A stretch of DNA of 64,000 nt from DASYDU01 sp050248495 (GCA_050248495.1 JBFWSG010000022.1:1-64000); one strand, 5' to 3'; shown: positions 52,636 to 61,281, counted from the stretch's first letter. Numbers and translations: made by a program. The notes: a model not told the origin generated them from the letters alone.

Positions 52636-52651
52636 TGTGAGATATTTCACA
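52636..52651. promoter_or_regulatory. Perfect CRP/FNR-type palindrome upstream of nuoH
   Basis: TGTGA-GATATT-TCACA matches the TGTGA-N6-TCACA consensus at all ten fixed positions. It lies in the 140-bp gap between nuoD and nuoH, 72 nt before the nuoH start. It suggests an internal regulated promoter. No CRP-type regulator is encoded in the window. Confidence 0.5.
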
Positions 52652-52723
52652 ATCTTCCGCAACTGTCCAATGCCGAATGGACTTGCGGCGATGGAAGTTT
52701 GACGAGCGGACGGACGTCGATAC

Positions 52724-53971
52724 GTGGCAGAAGGAATCAATACGCTGGTGAATTGGCTGCTCACCTGGCTGCCAGGTGGATTGTCGGTTGCGCCCGAAAG
52801 CATTGCCGGGTACGTTCTCGCCAGCTTGGTCCACATCTTTCTCCTGATCAATTTGATCGCGGTCGGTGCGCTCGTCTTCATCTGGCTGGAGCGCAAGGTG
52901 GCCGGCCGCATCCAGGATCGCCTGGGACCGACCCGCGTCGGCGGCAAGTTCGGCTGGCTGCAGACCTTGGCCGACGGCCTGAAGCTGATCACCAAGGAAG
53001 ACCTGATGCCCGAAGGGGCGGATGAGTTCCTGTTCAAGATCGCCCCTTATGTGAGTTTCTGCGCGTCGTTCACGGCGCTGATCGCGCTCCCCTTCGCGGG
53101 TCGAGACATGCCGTTCGTCGCGCAGCACATCAACATCGGCGTGTTTTTCATCATCGCCGTAATCGGCCTGGAAGTGTTCGGCGTGATCCTGGCAGGGTAC
53201 TCGTCGGCGTCGAAGTGGTCGCTGTTCGGTGCGATGCGCGAAGCGGCCCAAGTCGTTAGCTACGAGGTGCCGCTCGGCCTGTGTGCCGTGGTGCCCGTGC
53301 TGATCGCCGGCTCGATGGACCTCGTGTTCATCGGCGACGCCCAGTCGGGCTGGTTCTGGAACTGGTATTTGTTCCACGATCCGTTCACGTTCATCATTTT
53401 CTGGGTCTATTTCACCTGTGCCACCGCGAGCGTGAACCGGGCGCCGTTCGACCTGGCGGAAGCGGAAAGCGAGCTCGTGGCCGGGTTCCATACCGAATAC
53501 TCCGGCCTGCGATGGAGCTTCTTCTTCATGGCCGAGTATGGCTCGATGATGGCGGTGAGCTTGCTGGCCGCGATTCTGTTCCTCGGAGGCTGGAACGGGC
53601 CGGTGCCCGTCTCATCGATGCTAGGCCTGACGTTCGAACACGGACCGGTTTGGGGTTATTTGGGCAATCTGCTGGGCTGCATCAACGTCATTGGCAAGGG
53701 TGTGACGGGCGTGACGCTGATGATGTGGGTTCGCTGGACGCTGCCTCGCCTGCGCATCGACCAGGTTATCACCACTTGCTTGAAATACTGCGTGCCGATT
53801 GCGGCCGTCTGCTTCCTGGGCGCGACCGTATGGCAGTTCATGTGGCCCAATGGGCTCGTCGTTCGCACGGAGATTCCGGTCCACAACCTGCGCGAGAGCT
53901 GGCCGGCGGCGCCGGCTGATACTAATCCGCCGGCGACCGTGGCGGCCAACTTTGAGCAGGAGGCCATCTAG
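52724..53971 (+). CDS. nuoH: NADH-quinone oxidoreductase subunit H
   Basis: A 415-aa membrane subunit that contacts the peripheral arm and lines the quinone chamber. Conserved loops are FIWLERKVAGRIQDRLGPTR, GWLQTLADGLKLITKED, GAMREAAQVVSYEVPLGL and NRAPFDLAEAESELVAGFHT with TEYSG. About eight or nine membrane helices are visible. The start is GTG 52724 (MAEGINTLV); there is no strong ribosome-binding site. The C-terminus carries about 35 extra hydrophilic residues. It abuts nuoJ with no gap. The intergenic region before it may hold its own promoter. Confidence 0.95.
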   Translation: MAEGINTLVNWLLTWLPGGLSVAPESIAGYVLASLVHIFLLINLIAVGALVFIWLERKVAGRIQDRLGPTRVGGKFGWLQTLADGLKLITKEDLMPEGADEFLFKIAPYVSFCASFTALIALPFAGRDMPFVAQHINIGVFFIIAVIGLEVFGVILAGYSSASKWSLFGAMREAAQVVSYEVPLGLCAVVPVLIAGSMDLVFIGDAQSGWFWNWYLFHDPFTFIIFWVYFTCATASVNRAPFDLAEAESELVAGFHTEYSGLRWSFFFMAEYGSMMAVSLLAAILFLGGWNGPVPVSSMLGLTFEHGPVWGYLGNLLGCINVIGKGVTGVTLMMWVRWTLPRLRIDQVITTCLKYCVPIAAVCFLGATVWQFMWPNGLVVRTEIPVHNLRESWPAAPADTNPPATVAANFEQEAI

Positions 53972-54547
53972 ATGGACACCATGCTCTACTGGCCGACCGT
54001 TTTTTTCTGGCTGATGAGCTTCATCGCCTGCGGCTTCGCGATCGGAGTGGTGCTGAGCGCGAACATCGTGCGGATGGCGTTTTATCTCGTGATTTCGCTG
54101 GCGGCCACGGCGGGGTTGTTCTTCCTCGCGGGGGCCGACTTCGTCGGGGCGATGCAGCTCTTGATTTACGTCGGCGGCACGCTGGTGCTCTTGATCTTCG
54201 GCGTGATGCTCACCTCCCAGGAGCGCTTCATTTCGATGAAGACTAGCCAGTTTGAAATGCTGGCCGCGGGGATCGTCGGCGCGTGTTTGCTGTCCGTGCT
54301 CGTATATGCGGCCTTGAGCGTGCCGGCCTGGGAAGGCCTCGAACGCTCGGCGGCCGAGGCGATTCCTTTGAAGCCGACCGCGGCCCCGATCGGCATGGGC
54401 CTGCTCGGAGCGCGGGTCGACGCACCGAACCACTCCGGCTACTTGCTGGTGTTTGAAATCATTTCCGTGCACTTGCTGGTCGTGCTGCTGGGGGCCGCCT
54501 ACCTAGCCCGCGCACGGCAGAAGCGCAGCCCGCTGCCCGCCACCTGA
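53972..54547 (+). CDS. nuoJ: NADH-quinone oxidoreductase subunit J
   Basis: A 191-aa membrane subunit of complex I with five hydrophobic helices. Helix 3 carries the conserved GADFVGAMQLLIYVGGTLVL segment, whose pi-bulge region is linked to coupling. The loop before the last helix is long (about 45 residues). The ATG directly follows the nuoH stop; its TGA overlaps the nuoK ATG (TGATG), so translation is coupled on both sides. Confidence 0.93.
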   Translation: MDTMLYWPTVFFWLMSFIACGFAIGVVLSANIVRMAFYLVISLAATAGLFFLAGADFVGAMQLLIYVGGTLVLLIFGVMLTSQERFISMKTSQFEMLAAGIVGACLLSVLVYAALSVPAWEGLERSAAEAIPLKPTAAPIGMGLLGARVDAPNHSGYLLVFEIISVHLLVVLLGAAYLARARQKRSPLPAT

Positions 54548-54927
54548 TGGCTGCCCAATCCATGAACGCACTACTGTTCGCCAACTTGTTCGATCTCACG
54601 CAGCCAGTCGGGGTGTCGCATTACCTGATCGTGGGCGCGGTGCTGTTCGTATGCGGCGCGCTTTGTATGGCGACCAAGCGGAACGCGCTCGGCATCCTGA
54701 TGGGGATCGAATTGGTGCTCAACGGCGCGAATTTGAACTTCATCGCCTTCGGCAGCCCGTATCTGCGAAACGACGCCAACACGCTCGGCCTCGACGGCCA
54801 GCTGATGTCGCTGTTCGTGATCGTGCTGGCGGCGGCCGAAGCGGCGGTGGCCCTGGCCATCGCCCTGAATTTTTACAACAGCTTCAGCACGATCGACGTC
54901 GATCGGGCGGATCAACTGCAAGGTTAG
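54547..54927 (+). CDS. nuoK: NADH-quinone oxidoreductase subunit K
   Basis: A 126-aa three-helix membrane subunit, homologous to MnhC/MrpC of antiporters. It has the conserved membrane glutamates in GIELVLNGANLNF (helix 2) and AAAEAAVALAIAL (helix 3), which belong to the proton channel. About 15 residues at the N-terminus precede the family core (HYLIVGAVLFVCGALCM). It starts in TGATG overlap with nuoJ. Two different repeat tracts separate it from nuoL. Confidence 0.94.
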   Translation: MAAQSMNALLFANLFDLTQPVGVSHYLIVGAVLFVCGALCMATKRNALGILMGIELVLNGANLNFIAFGSPYLRNDANTLGLDGQLMSLFVIVLAAAEAAVALAIALNFYNSFSTIDVDRADQLQG

Positions 54928-54928
54928 A

Positions 54929-54961
54929 AATTAACCACAGAGTGCACAGAGATCACAGAGG
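54929..54961. repeat. ACAGAG direct-repeat tract after nuoK
   Basis: TTAACCACAGAGTGCACAGA followed by GATCACAGAG: ACAGAG occurs three times with short spacers, immediately after the nuoK stop. A degenerate relative (TTCACCACCGAAAGCACCGA) precedes the repeat at 59418 inside nuoM, so the tract and the TGACGAA hairpin travel together. Confidence 0.6.
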
Positions 54962-54965
54962 AAAA

Positions 54966-55047
54966 TGTCGAATGTCGAATGACTAGTGACGAAGGCCATC
55001 AGCGATTAGGGCTCTTTTCGTCATTCGTCATTAGGAATTCGTCATTC
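54966..55047. repeat. Intergenic hairpin repeat, TGACGAA family, copy 1
   Basis: The left arm is about 54971-54993 (AATGTCGAATGACTAGTGAC plus GAA). The right arm is about 55017-55047 (TTCGTCATTCGTCATTAGGA and onward). Both are iterated TGACGAAT words in opposite orientation with a loop of about 23 nt. It ends 12 nt before the nuoL start. Confidence 0.8.
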
Positions 55048-55058
55048 ACGGATTGAAC

Positions 55059-57566
55059 ATGACTCCTGAAACGGCAATTCCGAACTTGTTGCTGGCCGCC
55101 TTGGTGCTGCCGCTCTTGTCGTTTGCCGTGATCTCGATCGGCTATTCGATTCCACAGTACGTCGGCATCCGCGTGCCGTACGCGAATCAGAAGCTCGCGG
55201 CCTACATCGCCATCGGCGCGATCGTGGGCGGGTTCCTGCTCAGCTCGGTCGCCATGTTCCGCTACTGGCTGCCCGCCCATCCCTTGGTAGCGGCCGAGCA
55301 TCATGAGGAGCATGCGGCGGGAGGCGAACATGGTGCAGATGGTGAACACGCGGCAGATGGTGAACACGCGGCAGAAGGTGAACACGCGGCCCACGGCGAG
55401 CACAACAACGGCCATCCGCCCTACATCACCGGCAACTGGTACACGCTCGGCACCTGGGGCGCGCTGACGCTCACCATCGGCTATTACGTCGACACGCTCA
55501 CCGTCACGATGTTCTGCATGGTGACGCTGATTGCCTCGTGCGTGCACATCTACGCCTTCGGCTACATGCACGACGAGCTGCACGACTACACCGACCACGA
55601 GGTCCACACCTCCGACGGCCATCATCTGCATCGCCGCGGCCGGTTCCACCGCTTCTTTCAGTATCTGTCGTTGTTCTCGTTCTCGATGCTGGGGATTTGC
55701 GTCTCCGGCAACCTGGCGATGACCTTCGTGTTCTGGGAATTGGTGGGCATCTGCTCCTACTTCCTGATCGGCTTCTACATCGAGCGGCACAGCGCGAGCA
55801 CGGCGGCCAACAAGGCGTTTATCGTCAATCGCGTCGGCGACTTCGGCATGTTGATCGGCCTGATGGCGATCTGGTCGACCCTCGGCACGTTCAACTTCGG
55901 CGACATGAAAGAGGCGGGCGGCAACACGCGGCCGGGCATCTTTAGCCAGCTGCGGACCGAAGCCAACAACTTCAAGCTCGTGCCACCCGACAGCATGTTG
56001 GCCTTTGAAGCACGGGACCAGGTGGCAAAGGCGGTCGCCGCGTCGCCGAACGACCCCGCGGCCGCGGTCAACTCCGTGGTGAGCCGCCTGCGCGGCGAAG
56101 CCGATACGCCCTGGGGCCACTGGCTGTTGTTCGTGGCGGGGGTCGGCGTGTTTTGTGGCTGCATCGGCAAGAGTGCCCAGTTCCCGCTCCACGTCTGGTT
56201 GCCCGACGCGATGGAAGGCCCGACGCCGGTGTCCGCGCTCGTCCACTCGGCGACGATGGTGGCCGCGGGCGTGTTCCTGGTGGGCCGGGTGTACCCGATC
56301 TTTACGCCCGAAGCGCTGCTCGTGATCGCCAGCGTCGGCTGCATCACGCTGTTCATCGCCGCGACGATCGCCGTCACAGCGGTCGACATCAAGCGGGTGC
56401 TCGCCTATTCCACAATCAGCCAGCTCGGCTTCATGATGCTCGCACTCGGCCTCGGCGGCTGGCTGGCCGGGCTGTTCCATCTGATCACGCATGCGTTCTT
56501 CAAGAGTCTCTTGTTCCTCTGCTCCGGCTCGGTAATTCACGCCGTTCACTCGAATGACATGCGGGTGATGGGCGGCCTCCGCAAGAAGATGCCGATTACG
56601 GCCTACACGATGCTCATCGGCTGCCTGGCGATCGCGGGCATCGGCGTGCCGTTCTTGGCCGGCTTCAGCGGTTTCCACTCGAAGGACATGATCGTCGAGC
56701 AGGCACTGAGCCATTGGAACTCGAACAAGGCCACGACGGCGTTTTCGTGGGTCTTCTTCTGGGTGCCGCTGTTCACGGCGGGGCTCACCGCGTTTTACAT
56801 GTTCCGCTTGTGGTTCATGACGTTCGCCGGCGAGCCGCGGGACCATCACAAATACGACCACGCGCACGAATCGCCGCAGGTGATGACGGGGCCGCTAGTG
56901 CTGCTGGCGGTGTTCGCCGTGTGCGCTGGTTGGAGCTTTCCGTCCTGGTCGCCTGGTGTGCTGAGCGGCTTCGGCGTCGAGCATCTCCTGGAACAGGCTC
57001 GGCCGGTGGGGACGCGCAACACGACGAGCGGCGTCTTGTTCCCGGAACTGACGATCCCCAGCGAGCACCTGGCCCACGCGCCGGAAGTCAAGGTTCCGGC
57101 CGGCTGGGCGGCCATCACGGCGGCCGTCTCCGGCATCCTGATCGCCATGGTGATCTACCTGTGGCAAAGCGTGAGCGCCGAGCAACTGGCCCAGACGCTC
57201 CGGCCGCTGTACTCGCTCTCCTGGCACAAGTGGTGGTTCGACGAGTTGTACGACTTCGTGTTCGTGCGGCCGGCTTTGGCGATCGGTCAGTTCATCGCTG
57301 CCTGGATGGACAAGGGATTGATCGACGGCATCATTCACGCCTTGGCAAATATCGGAAAGTTCATTGCTGTCATCGTCGCAAAGGTCGGCGACAAGTTCGT
57401 GATCGACAATACGGTCAACACGGTTGCCGAAGAGACCTGGAACTTGGGTCTCGCTCTGCGAACCGTGCAGACCGGTCGCTTGCGTCAATATGTGATGTTT
57501 ATCGTGGTTTGTACCGTGGTGATCTTTTTGGTCGCCAGCGTGTGGAGATACGCCGTCGCAGGATAG
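55059..57566 (+). CDS. nuoL: NADH-quinone oxidoreductase subunit L, with His-rich insert
   Basis: An 835-aa proton-pumping antiporter-like subunit; common NuoL is about 610-650 aa. The core is intact: NLAMTFVFWELVGICSYFLI, SAQFPLHVWLPDAMEGPTPV, SALVHSATMVAAGVFLVGR, DIKRVLAYSTISQLGFMMLA and HLITHAFFKSLLFLCSGSVI. Three insertions stand out: a His/Glu/Gly/Ala tandem repeat at residues about 81-112, about 60 residues before WGHWLLFVAGVG, and a long C-terminal region. The C-terminal lateral helix region (KWWFDELYDFVFVRP) is present. ATG 55059 is preferred to TTG 55053. It is preceded by two repeat tracts. Confidence 0.95.
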   Translation: MTPETAIPNLLLAALVLPLLSFAVISIGYSIPQYVGIRVPYANQKLAAYIAIGAIVGGFLLSSVAMFRYWLPAHPLVAAEHHEEHAAGGEHGADGEHAADGEHAAEGEHAAHGEHNNGHPPYITGNWYTLGTWGALTLTIGYYVDTLTVTMFCMVTLIASCVHIYAFGYMHDELHDYTDHEVHTSDGHHLHRRGRFHRFFQYLSLFSFSMLGICVSGNLAMTFVFWELVGICSYFLIGFYIERHSASTAANKAFIVNRVGDFGMLIGLMAIWSTLGTFNFGDMKEAGGNTRPGIFSQLRTEANNFKLVPPDSMLAFEARDQVAKAVAASPNDPAAAVNSVVSRLRGEADTPWGHWLLFVAGVGVFCGCIGKSAQFPLHVWLPDAMEGPTPVSALVHSATMVAAGVFLVGRVYPIFTPEALLVIASVGCITLFIAATIAVTAVDIKRVLAYSTISQLGFMMLALGLGGWLAGLFHLITHAFFKSLLFLCSGSVIHAVHSNDMRVMGGLRKKMPITAYTMLIGCLAIAGIGVPFLAGFSGFHSKDMIVEQALSHWNSNKATTAFSWVFFWVPLFTAGLTAFYMFRLWFMTFAGEPRDHHKYDHAHESPQVMTGPLVLLAVFAVCAGWSFPSWSPGVLSGFGVEHLLEQARPVGTRNTTSGVLFPELTIPSEHLAHAPEVKVPAGWAAITAAVSGILIAMVIYLWQSVSAEQLAQTLRPLYSLSWHKWWFDELYDFVFVRPALAIGQFIAAWMDKGLIDGIIHALANIGKFIAVIVAKVGDKFVIDNTVNTVAEETWNLGLALRTVQTGRLRQYVMFIVVCTVVIFLVASVWRYAVAG
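55305..55403 (+). repeat. 18-bp tandem repeat inside nuoL encoding a His-rich loop
   Basis: Units of 18 bp (GGTGAACACGCGGCAGAT and variants) begin at 55323, 55341, 55359 and 55377, with a degenerate unit before and a half unit after. They encode G-E-H-A-A-(D/E/H) repeats. Near-identity of the central units suggests recent slippage. Confidence 0.85.
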
Positions 57567-57631
57567 CAACTCCTGCTCGCTGAAGCGAGCTCGCCTTCCT
57601 TAAGCTCTGAAACCTGATTGCGAATTTCGCC

Positions 57632-59485
57632 ATGTCCGAACTTATATCAACCCCAGTCGCCTTCATCAGCGTCCTGGTCTTCCTGCCGGCGGTGGTCGCG
57701 CTGTTCATTTCGATCGCTCCGATCAACGGCGAGCAAGCCAAGTGGACCACGCTGGCCACGATGGTCGTCTGTTTCGTGATGTCGATGGTGATGATCTTCG
57801 GCGACGGCCCGGTGCAGTTCAAAGCGGGCGAAGCGGCGATGCAGAATCTGTTCGCCGTCGATTGGATCCCCACGTTCGGCATCCGCTACGCGATGGGCAC
57901 CGACGGCATCAGCTTCCCGCTGGTGGCCCTCACCACGTTTATCAGCATGCTGGCGATGGGCGCCAGCTGGCCGATCACGAAGCACGAAAAGGCCTACTGT
58001 GTGCTCTACCTGCTCCTGGTGACCGGTATGATCGGCGTCTTCCTGGCACTCGATTTCTTCCTGTTCTACGTGTTCTGGGAAGTGATGCTGCTGCCGATGT
58101 ACTTCCTGATCGGCGTGTGGGGCGGACCAAACAAGGAGTATGCCGCGATCAAGTTCTTCCTGTACACGCTCTTGGGCGGCGTGCTGATGTTGATCGCCAT
58201 TCTGATGCTCTATTTCAGCAGCGACCTGCGGCAGCTTTCGCCGGAGCAGCTCGTGGCGACCGGCTCGGTGAGCACCACCCTCGATGAGGCCGGCCGCACC
58301 GAAGCCGTCAACGCCATCCGCTCGGCGACCACGCCGCAGCACACGTTTAACATCCTAGCCCTGCAGGAAATGGGACAGCACACGCAGCTCTTCAAGACGA
58401 AGACCCTTGGCGGCTTGACGCTCGAGTGGTGGGCTTTCGTGCTGTTGTTCATCGGCTTCATCATCAAGGTGCCCAGCGTGCCGGTCCACACGTGGTTGCC
58501 CGATGCCCACGTCGAGGCCCCCACGCCGATCTCGATGATCCTCGCCGGCATCCTGCTGAAGATGGGCGGCTATGGCATCATCCGCATCTGCTACCCGATC
58601 TGCCCCGAGGCGGGCTACGACCTCGCCTACGTTGTTTCCGGCATCGGCGTCTTGAGCATGGTTTACGGAGCCTTCGCCGCCCTGGCGCAAACCGACTTCA
58701 AGCGAATGGTCGCCTACAGTTCGGTGAGCCACATGGGTTACGTGGTGCTCGGCTTCGGCGTCTGGAGCGCGGTCGCCGGCACGGCGTTCAATCCCGACTA
58801 TTGGAAGATGGGCATGAACGGCGCGATGTTCCAGATGATTGGCCACGGCCTGAGCTCGGCCGGCATGTTCTTCATGGTCGGCGTGGTCTACGAACGCGTC
58901 CATCACCGCGATCTCAACCGCTTCGGCGGCCTGTTCGCCAAGATGCCGATTTATAGTGCGTTGGCGGTCGGCATCTTCTTCGCCGGCTTGGGCCTCCCTG
59001 GCTTGTGCGGTTTCATCGGTGAAGTGCTCGTCGTGCTCTCGGTCTGGAAGTACAGCATGCTGCTCGCCGTGATCTCGGCCTTTGTCGTGATCCTCACGGC
59101 CGGCTACATCCTCTGGGCGATTCAGCGCGTGTACCTCGGCGCCGAATACAAGGGCCCGCACCCGGAAGCGCTCACCCCGATCACTCCGCGGGAGCTCACG
59201 ATCGCGGTGCCGCTGCTCGTGTTTGCGATCTATTTCGGCGTGAATCCAAACGCGCTATTCAAGTACATGCAGCCGTCGGTCGACCAGACGGTCGTCGAGC
59301 TTGCCGACTGGACCAAGCAAAACGAGCCCGCCAAGCTGCAAGCCGCGGAAAAGACCGAGACGGCGGCCGAACAAAACAACAACGCGGACAAATTCACCAC
59401 CGAAAGCACCGAGGCAGTGACGAATGACGAATTCCAAATGACGAAGGGTCGCGGCTCGACGCATTCGTCATTGGTCATTCGTTAA
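57632..59485 (+). CDS. nuoM: NADH-quinone oxidoreductase subunit M, C-terminus extended by a repeat
   Basis: A 617-aa antiporter-like subunit; about 500 aa is usual. Core motifs are FYVFWEVMLLPMYFLIGVWG, VPSVPVHTWLPDAHVEAPTP, GAFAALAQTDFKRMVAYSSV, SHMGYVVLGFG and GLPGLCGFIGEVLVVLSVWK. A soluble insertion of about 55 residues (LRQLSPEQLVATGSVS and onward) lies before GLTLEWWAFVLLFIG. The last 22 residues (VTNDEFQMTKGRGSTHSSLV and onward) are translated from the TGACGAA hairpin repeat, whose right arm supplies the stop codon. The start is ATG 57632. Confidence 0.95.
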   Translation: MSELISTPVAFISVLVFLPAVVALFISIAPINGEQAKWTTLATMVVCFVMSMVMIFGDGPVQFKAGEAAMQNLFAVDWIPTFGIRYAMGTDGISFPLVALTTFISMLAMGASWPITKHEKAYCVLYLLLVTGMIGVFLALDFFLFYVFWEVMLLPMYFLIGVWGGPNKEYAAIKFFLYTLLGGVLMLIAILMLYFSSDLRQLSPEQLVATGSVSTTLDEAGRTEAVNAIRSATTPQHTFNILALQEMGQHTQLFKTKTLGGLTLEWWAFVLLFIGFIIKVPSVPVHTWLPDAHVEAPTPISMILAGILLKMGGYGIIRICYPICPEAGYDLAYVVSGIGVLSMVYGAFAALAQTDFKRMVAYSSVSHMGYVVLGFGVWSAVAGTAFNPDYWKMGMNGAMFQMIGHGLSSAGMFFMVGVVYERVHHRDLNRFGGLFAKMPIYSALAVGIFFAGLGLPGLCGFIGEVLVVLSVWKYSMLLAVISAFVVILTAGYILWAIQRVYLGAEYKGPHPEALTPITPRELTIAVPLLVFAIYFGVNPNALFKYMQPSVDQTVVELADWTKQNEPAKLQAAEKTETAAEQNNNADKFTTESTEAVTNDEFQMTKGRGSTHSSLVIR

Positions 59486-59495
59486 TTCGTCATTG
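59418..59495. repeat. Hairpin repeat, TGACGAA family, copy 2, overlapping the nuoM end
   Basis: The left arm is 59418-59445 (TGACGAATGACGAATTCCAA then ATGACGAA). The right arm is 59463-59495 (ATTCGTCATTGGTCATTCGT and onward), with a 17-nt loop. The nuoM stop codon TAA (59483-59485) lies within the right arm, so the element is partly coding. Confidence 0.85.
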
Positions 59496-59535
59496 CCGAT
59501 AGTTGGGCATCCAGTAGTAAACGCGTTCGCCACCC

Positions 59536-61281
59536 ATGGACTTCCAATCCCTCGTAACAAACCTGCAGTCGGACACGCTGGCGAGCCTCGCGCTCTTCAA
59601 GCCGGAGCTGGCGATTTGCGCGACGATCGTCGTGATGCTGCTGGTGCGCTTGTGCAGCATTGATCGACTGGTGAATCCGTTCTGGTTCGCGCTCGCGGGC
59701 ACAGTGGTCGCAGCCTGGTACGCGCTGCCTGAGGGCGGCCTCGCCAAGATCGGCGACGTCGGCCGGCACGAGATCTTCACCGGCATGCTCGTATACGATT
59801 CGCTCACGGTCTACTTCCGGCTGTTTCTCTTGGCGTTCGCGTTCTGGTTCATCATCCTGGTCCGGATGACGGGCCTGGCGGACCGCGAGGATGGACAAGA
59901 CTTCTATTCGCTGCTGTTGGGCGCGACCCTTGGCATGTGCCTGATGGCGTCGGCCAACCATTTGATGACGCTCTTCCTCTCGGTCGAAATGGCGAGCGTG
60001 CCTTCGTATGTGCTCGCCGGCATCCTCAAGGGCCGTCGGCGGGCGAGCGAAGCGGCCCTCAAGTATGCGGTCTACGGCGCCGGCGCCGCGGGCGTGATGC
60101 TCTACGGCATCAGCCTCTTGGCAGGCCTGTTGGGCACGGCCCACATCCCGTCGATCGCCGCCAAGCTCACGAGCGAAGTCCCCACGATGATGGCATCCGA
60201 AAGCGGCGGCGAGTTGATGGTGCTGGCGCTCGCGGGCCTGATGATCATGGTCGGCCTGGCGTTCAAGCTCTCCGCCGTGCCATTCCACTTCTGGTGCCCG
60301 GACGTGTTCGAAGGGGCCTCGGCGGAAGTTGACGCCTTCCTCTCGGTCGCCTCGAAAGCCGCCGCGATGGCCCTCTTGGTCCGCGTCGCGCTCGGCGTCA
60401 GCGTCGCGCCCCCCGCCCAAGAAGTCGCACACGCCCAACTGATCCCAGCCCACACCGTCTCGTTTCTTCAAGAAAGCACCGGCGAGGCAGCTTCAGCTGC
60501 CGGGGAGTCCGCAAAGACGCCAACATCGAACAGCGCCACCGACTCCAAGCCCGACGATCTCAAATCGGCCACGCCCGGTCCCCCCCTCGCTCCTGTCCGC
60601 ACCTTCATCGTCTACCTGCTGGCAATCGTCGCCGCGGTGACCTGCACCTTCGGCAACCTCGCCGCCTACGGCCAGACGAACATCAAGCGCCTGCTCGCCT
60701 ATTCGACGATTGCCCACGCCGGCTACATGATGATGGCCGTCGCCGCCGCCGTGCAGCTCGCCGGCACGAACGAAGTCTCGGCCCGCGAGGCCGTCTCGGC
60801 CCTCGTGTTCTATCTCGGTGCCTATGTCTTCATGAACCTCGGCGCGTTTGCCATCGTGGCGTTCCTCCGCGGCGCGATCGGCAGCGAAGAGATCGCCGAC
60901 TACGCGGGCCTGATTCGCTCAGTACCCGTGGTGGCCGTGGCCCTGGTGACGATCCTGGTGAGCCTGATCGGCATTCCGCCGCTGGCCGGCTTTATCGGCA
61001 AATTCGCCGTGTTCGCCGCCCTGGTCGACGCGGGTGGGCCGATCATGATGACACTCCTGGTGATCGCCGGCTTCAATACCGTGATCTCGCTGATCTATTA
61101 TCTCCGCGTCGCCAAGACGGTGTCGATCGATCCGGAGCCCGAAACGCGTGGCCCCGTGACGCTCGGCATCCTGCCTGCGTTCTATGTTTTGATTGTGGCG
61201 ATTCCGGTGCTGTACTTCGGCATGCGGCCGGCCTGGCTCTTGGAATTCGCCCACCAGGCCACGCAGCAACTGTTCCTGTAA
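59536..61281 (+). CDS. nuoN: NADH-quinone oxidoreductase subunit N, with central insert
   Basis: A 581-aa antiporter-like subunit; about 480-500 aa is usual. Core segments are FLSVEMASVPSYVLAGIL, KYAVYGAGAAGVMLYGISLL, LAFKLSAVPFHFWCPDVFEG, NIKRLLAYSTIAHAGYMMMA and GIPPLAGFIGKFAVFAALVD. An insertion of about 70 hydrophilic residues (roughly 290-360, Ser/Ala/Pro/Lys-rich, e.g. TGEAASAAGESAKTPTSNSA) separates SKAAAMALLVRVALG from FIVYLLAIVAAVTC. It is the last nuo gene; no nuoB, E, F or G follows. Confidence 0.95.
   Translation: MDFQSLVTNLQSDTLASLALFKPELAICATIVVMLLVRLCSIDRLVNPFWFALAGTVVAAWYALPEGGLAKIGDVGRHEIFTGMLVYDSLTVYFRLFLLAFAFWFIILVRMTGLADREDGQDFYSLLLGATLGMCLMASANHLMTLFLSVEMASVPSYVLAGILKGRRRASEAALKYAVYGAGAAGVMLYGISLLAGLLGTAHIPSIAAKLTSEVPTMMASESGGELMVLALAGLMIMVGLAFKLSAVPFHFWCPDVFEGASAEVDAFLSVASKAAAMALLVRVALGVSVAPPAQEVAHAQLIPAHTVSFLQESTGEAASAAGESAKTPTSNSATDSKPDDLKSATPGPPLAPVRTFIVYLLAIVAAVTCTFGNLAAYGQTNIKRLLAYSTIAHAGYMMMAVAAAVQLAGTNEVSAREAVSALVFYLGAYVFMNLGAFAIVAFLRGAIGSEEIADYAGLIRSVPVVAVALVTILVSLIGIPPLAGFIGKFAVFAALVDAGGPIMMTLLVIAGFNTVISLIYYLRVAKTVSIDPEPETRGPVTLGILPAFYVLIVAIPVLYFGMRPAWLLEFAHQATQQLFL

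Noticed and set aside
54999..56867. 622-aa open frame on the minus strand, opposite nuoL
   Set aside because: It is a high-GC antisense shadow rich in Arg/Glu/His; nuoL on the plus strand has full family motifs.
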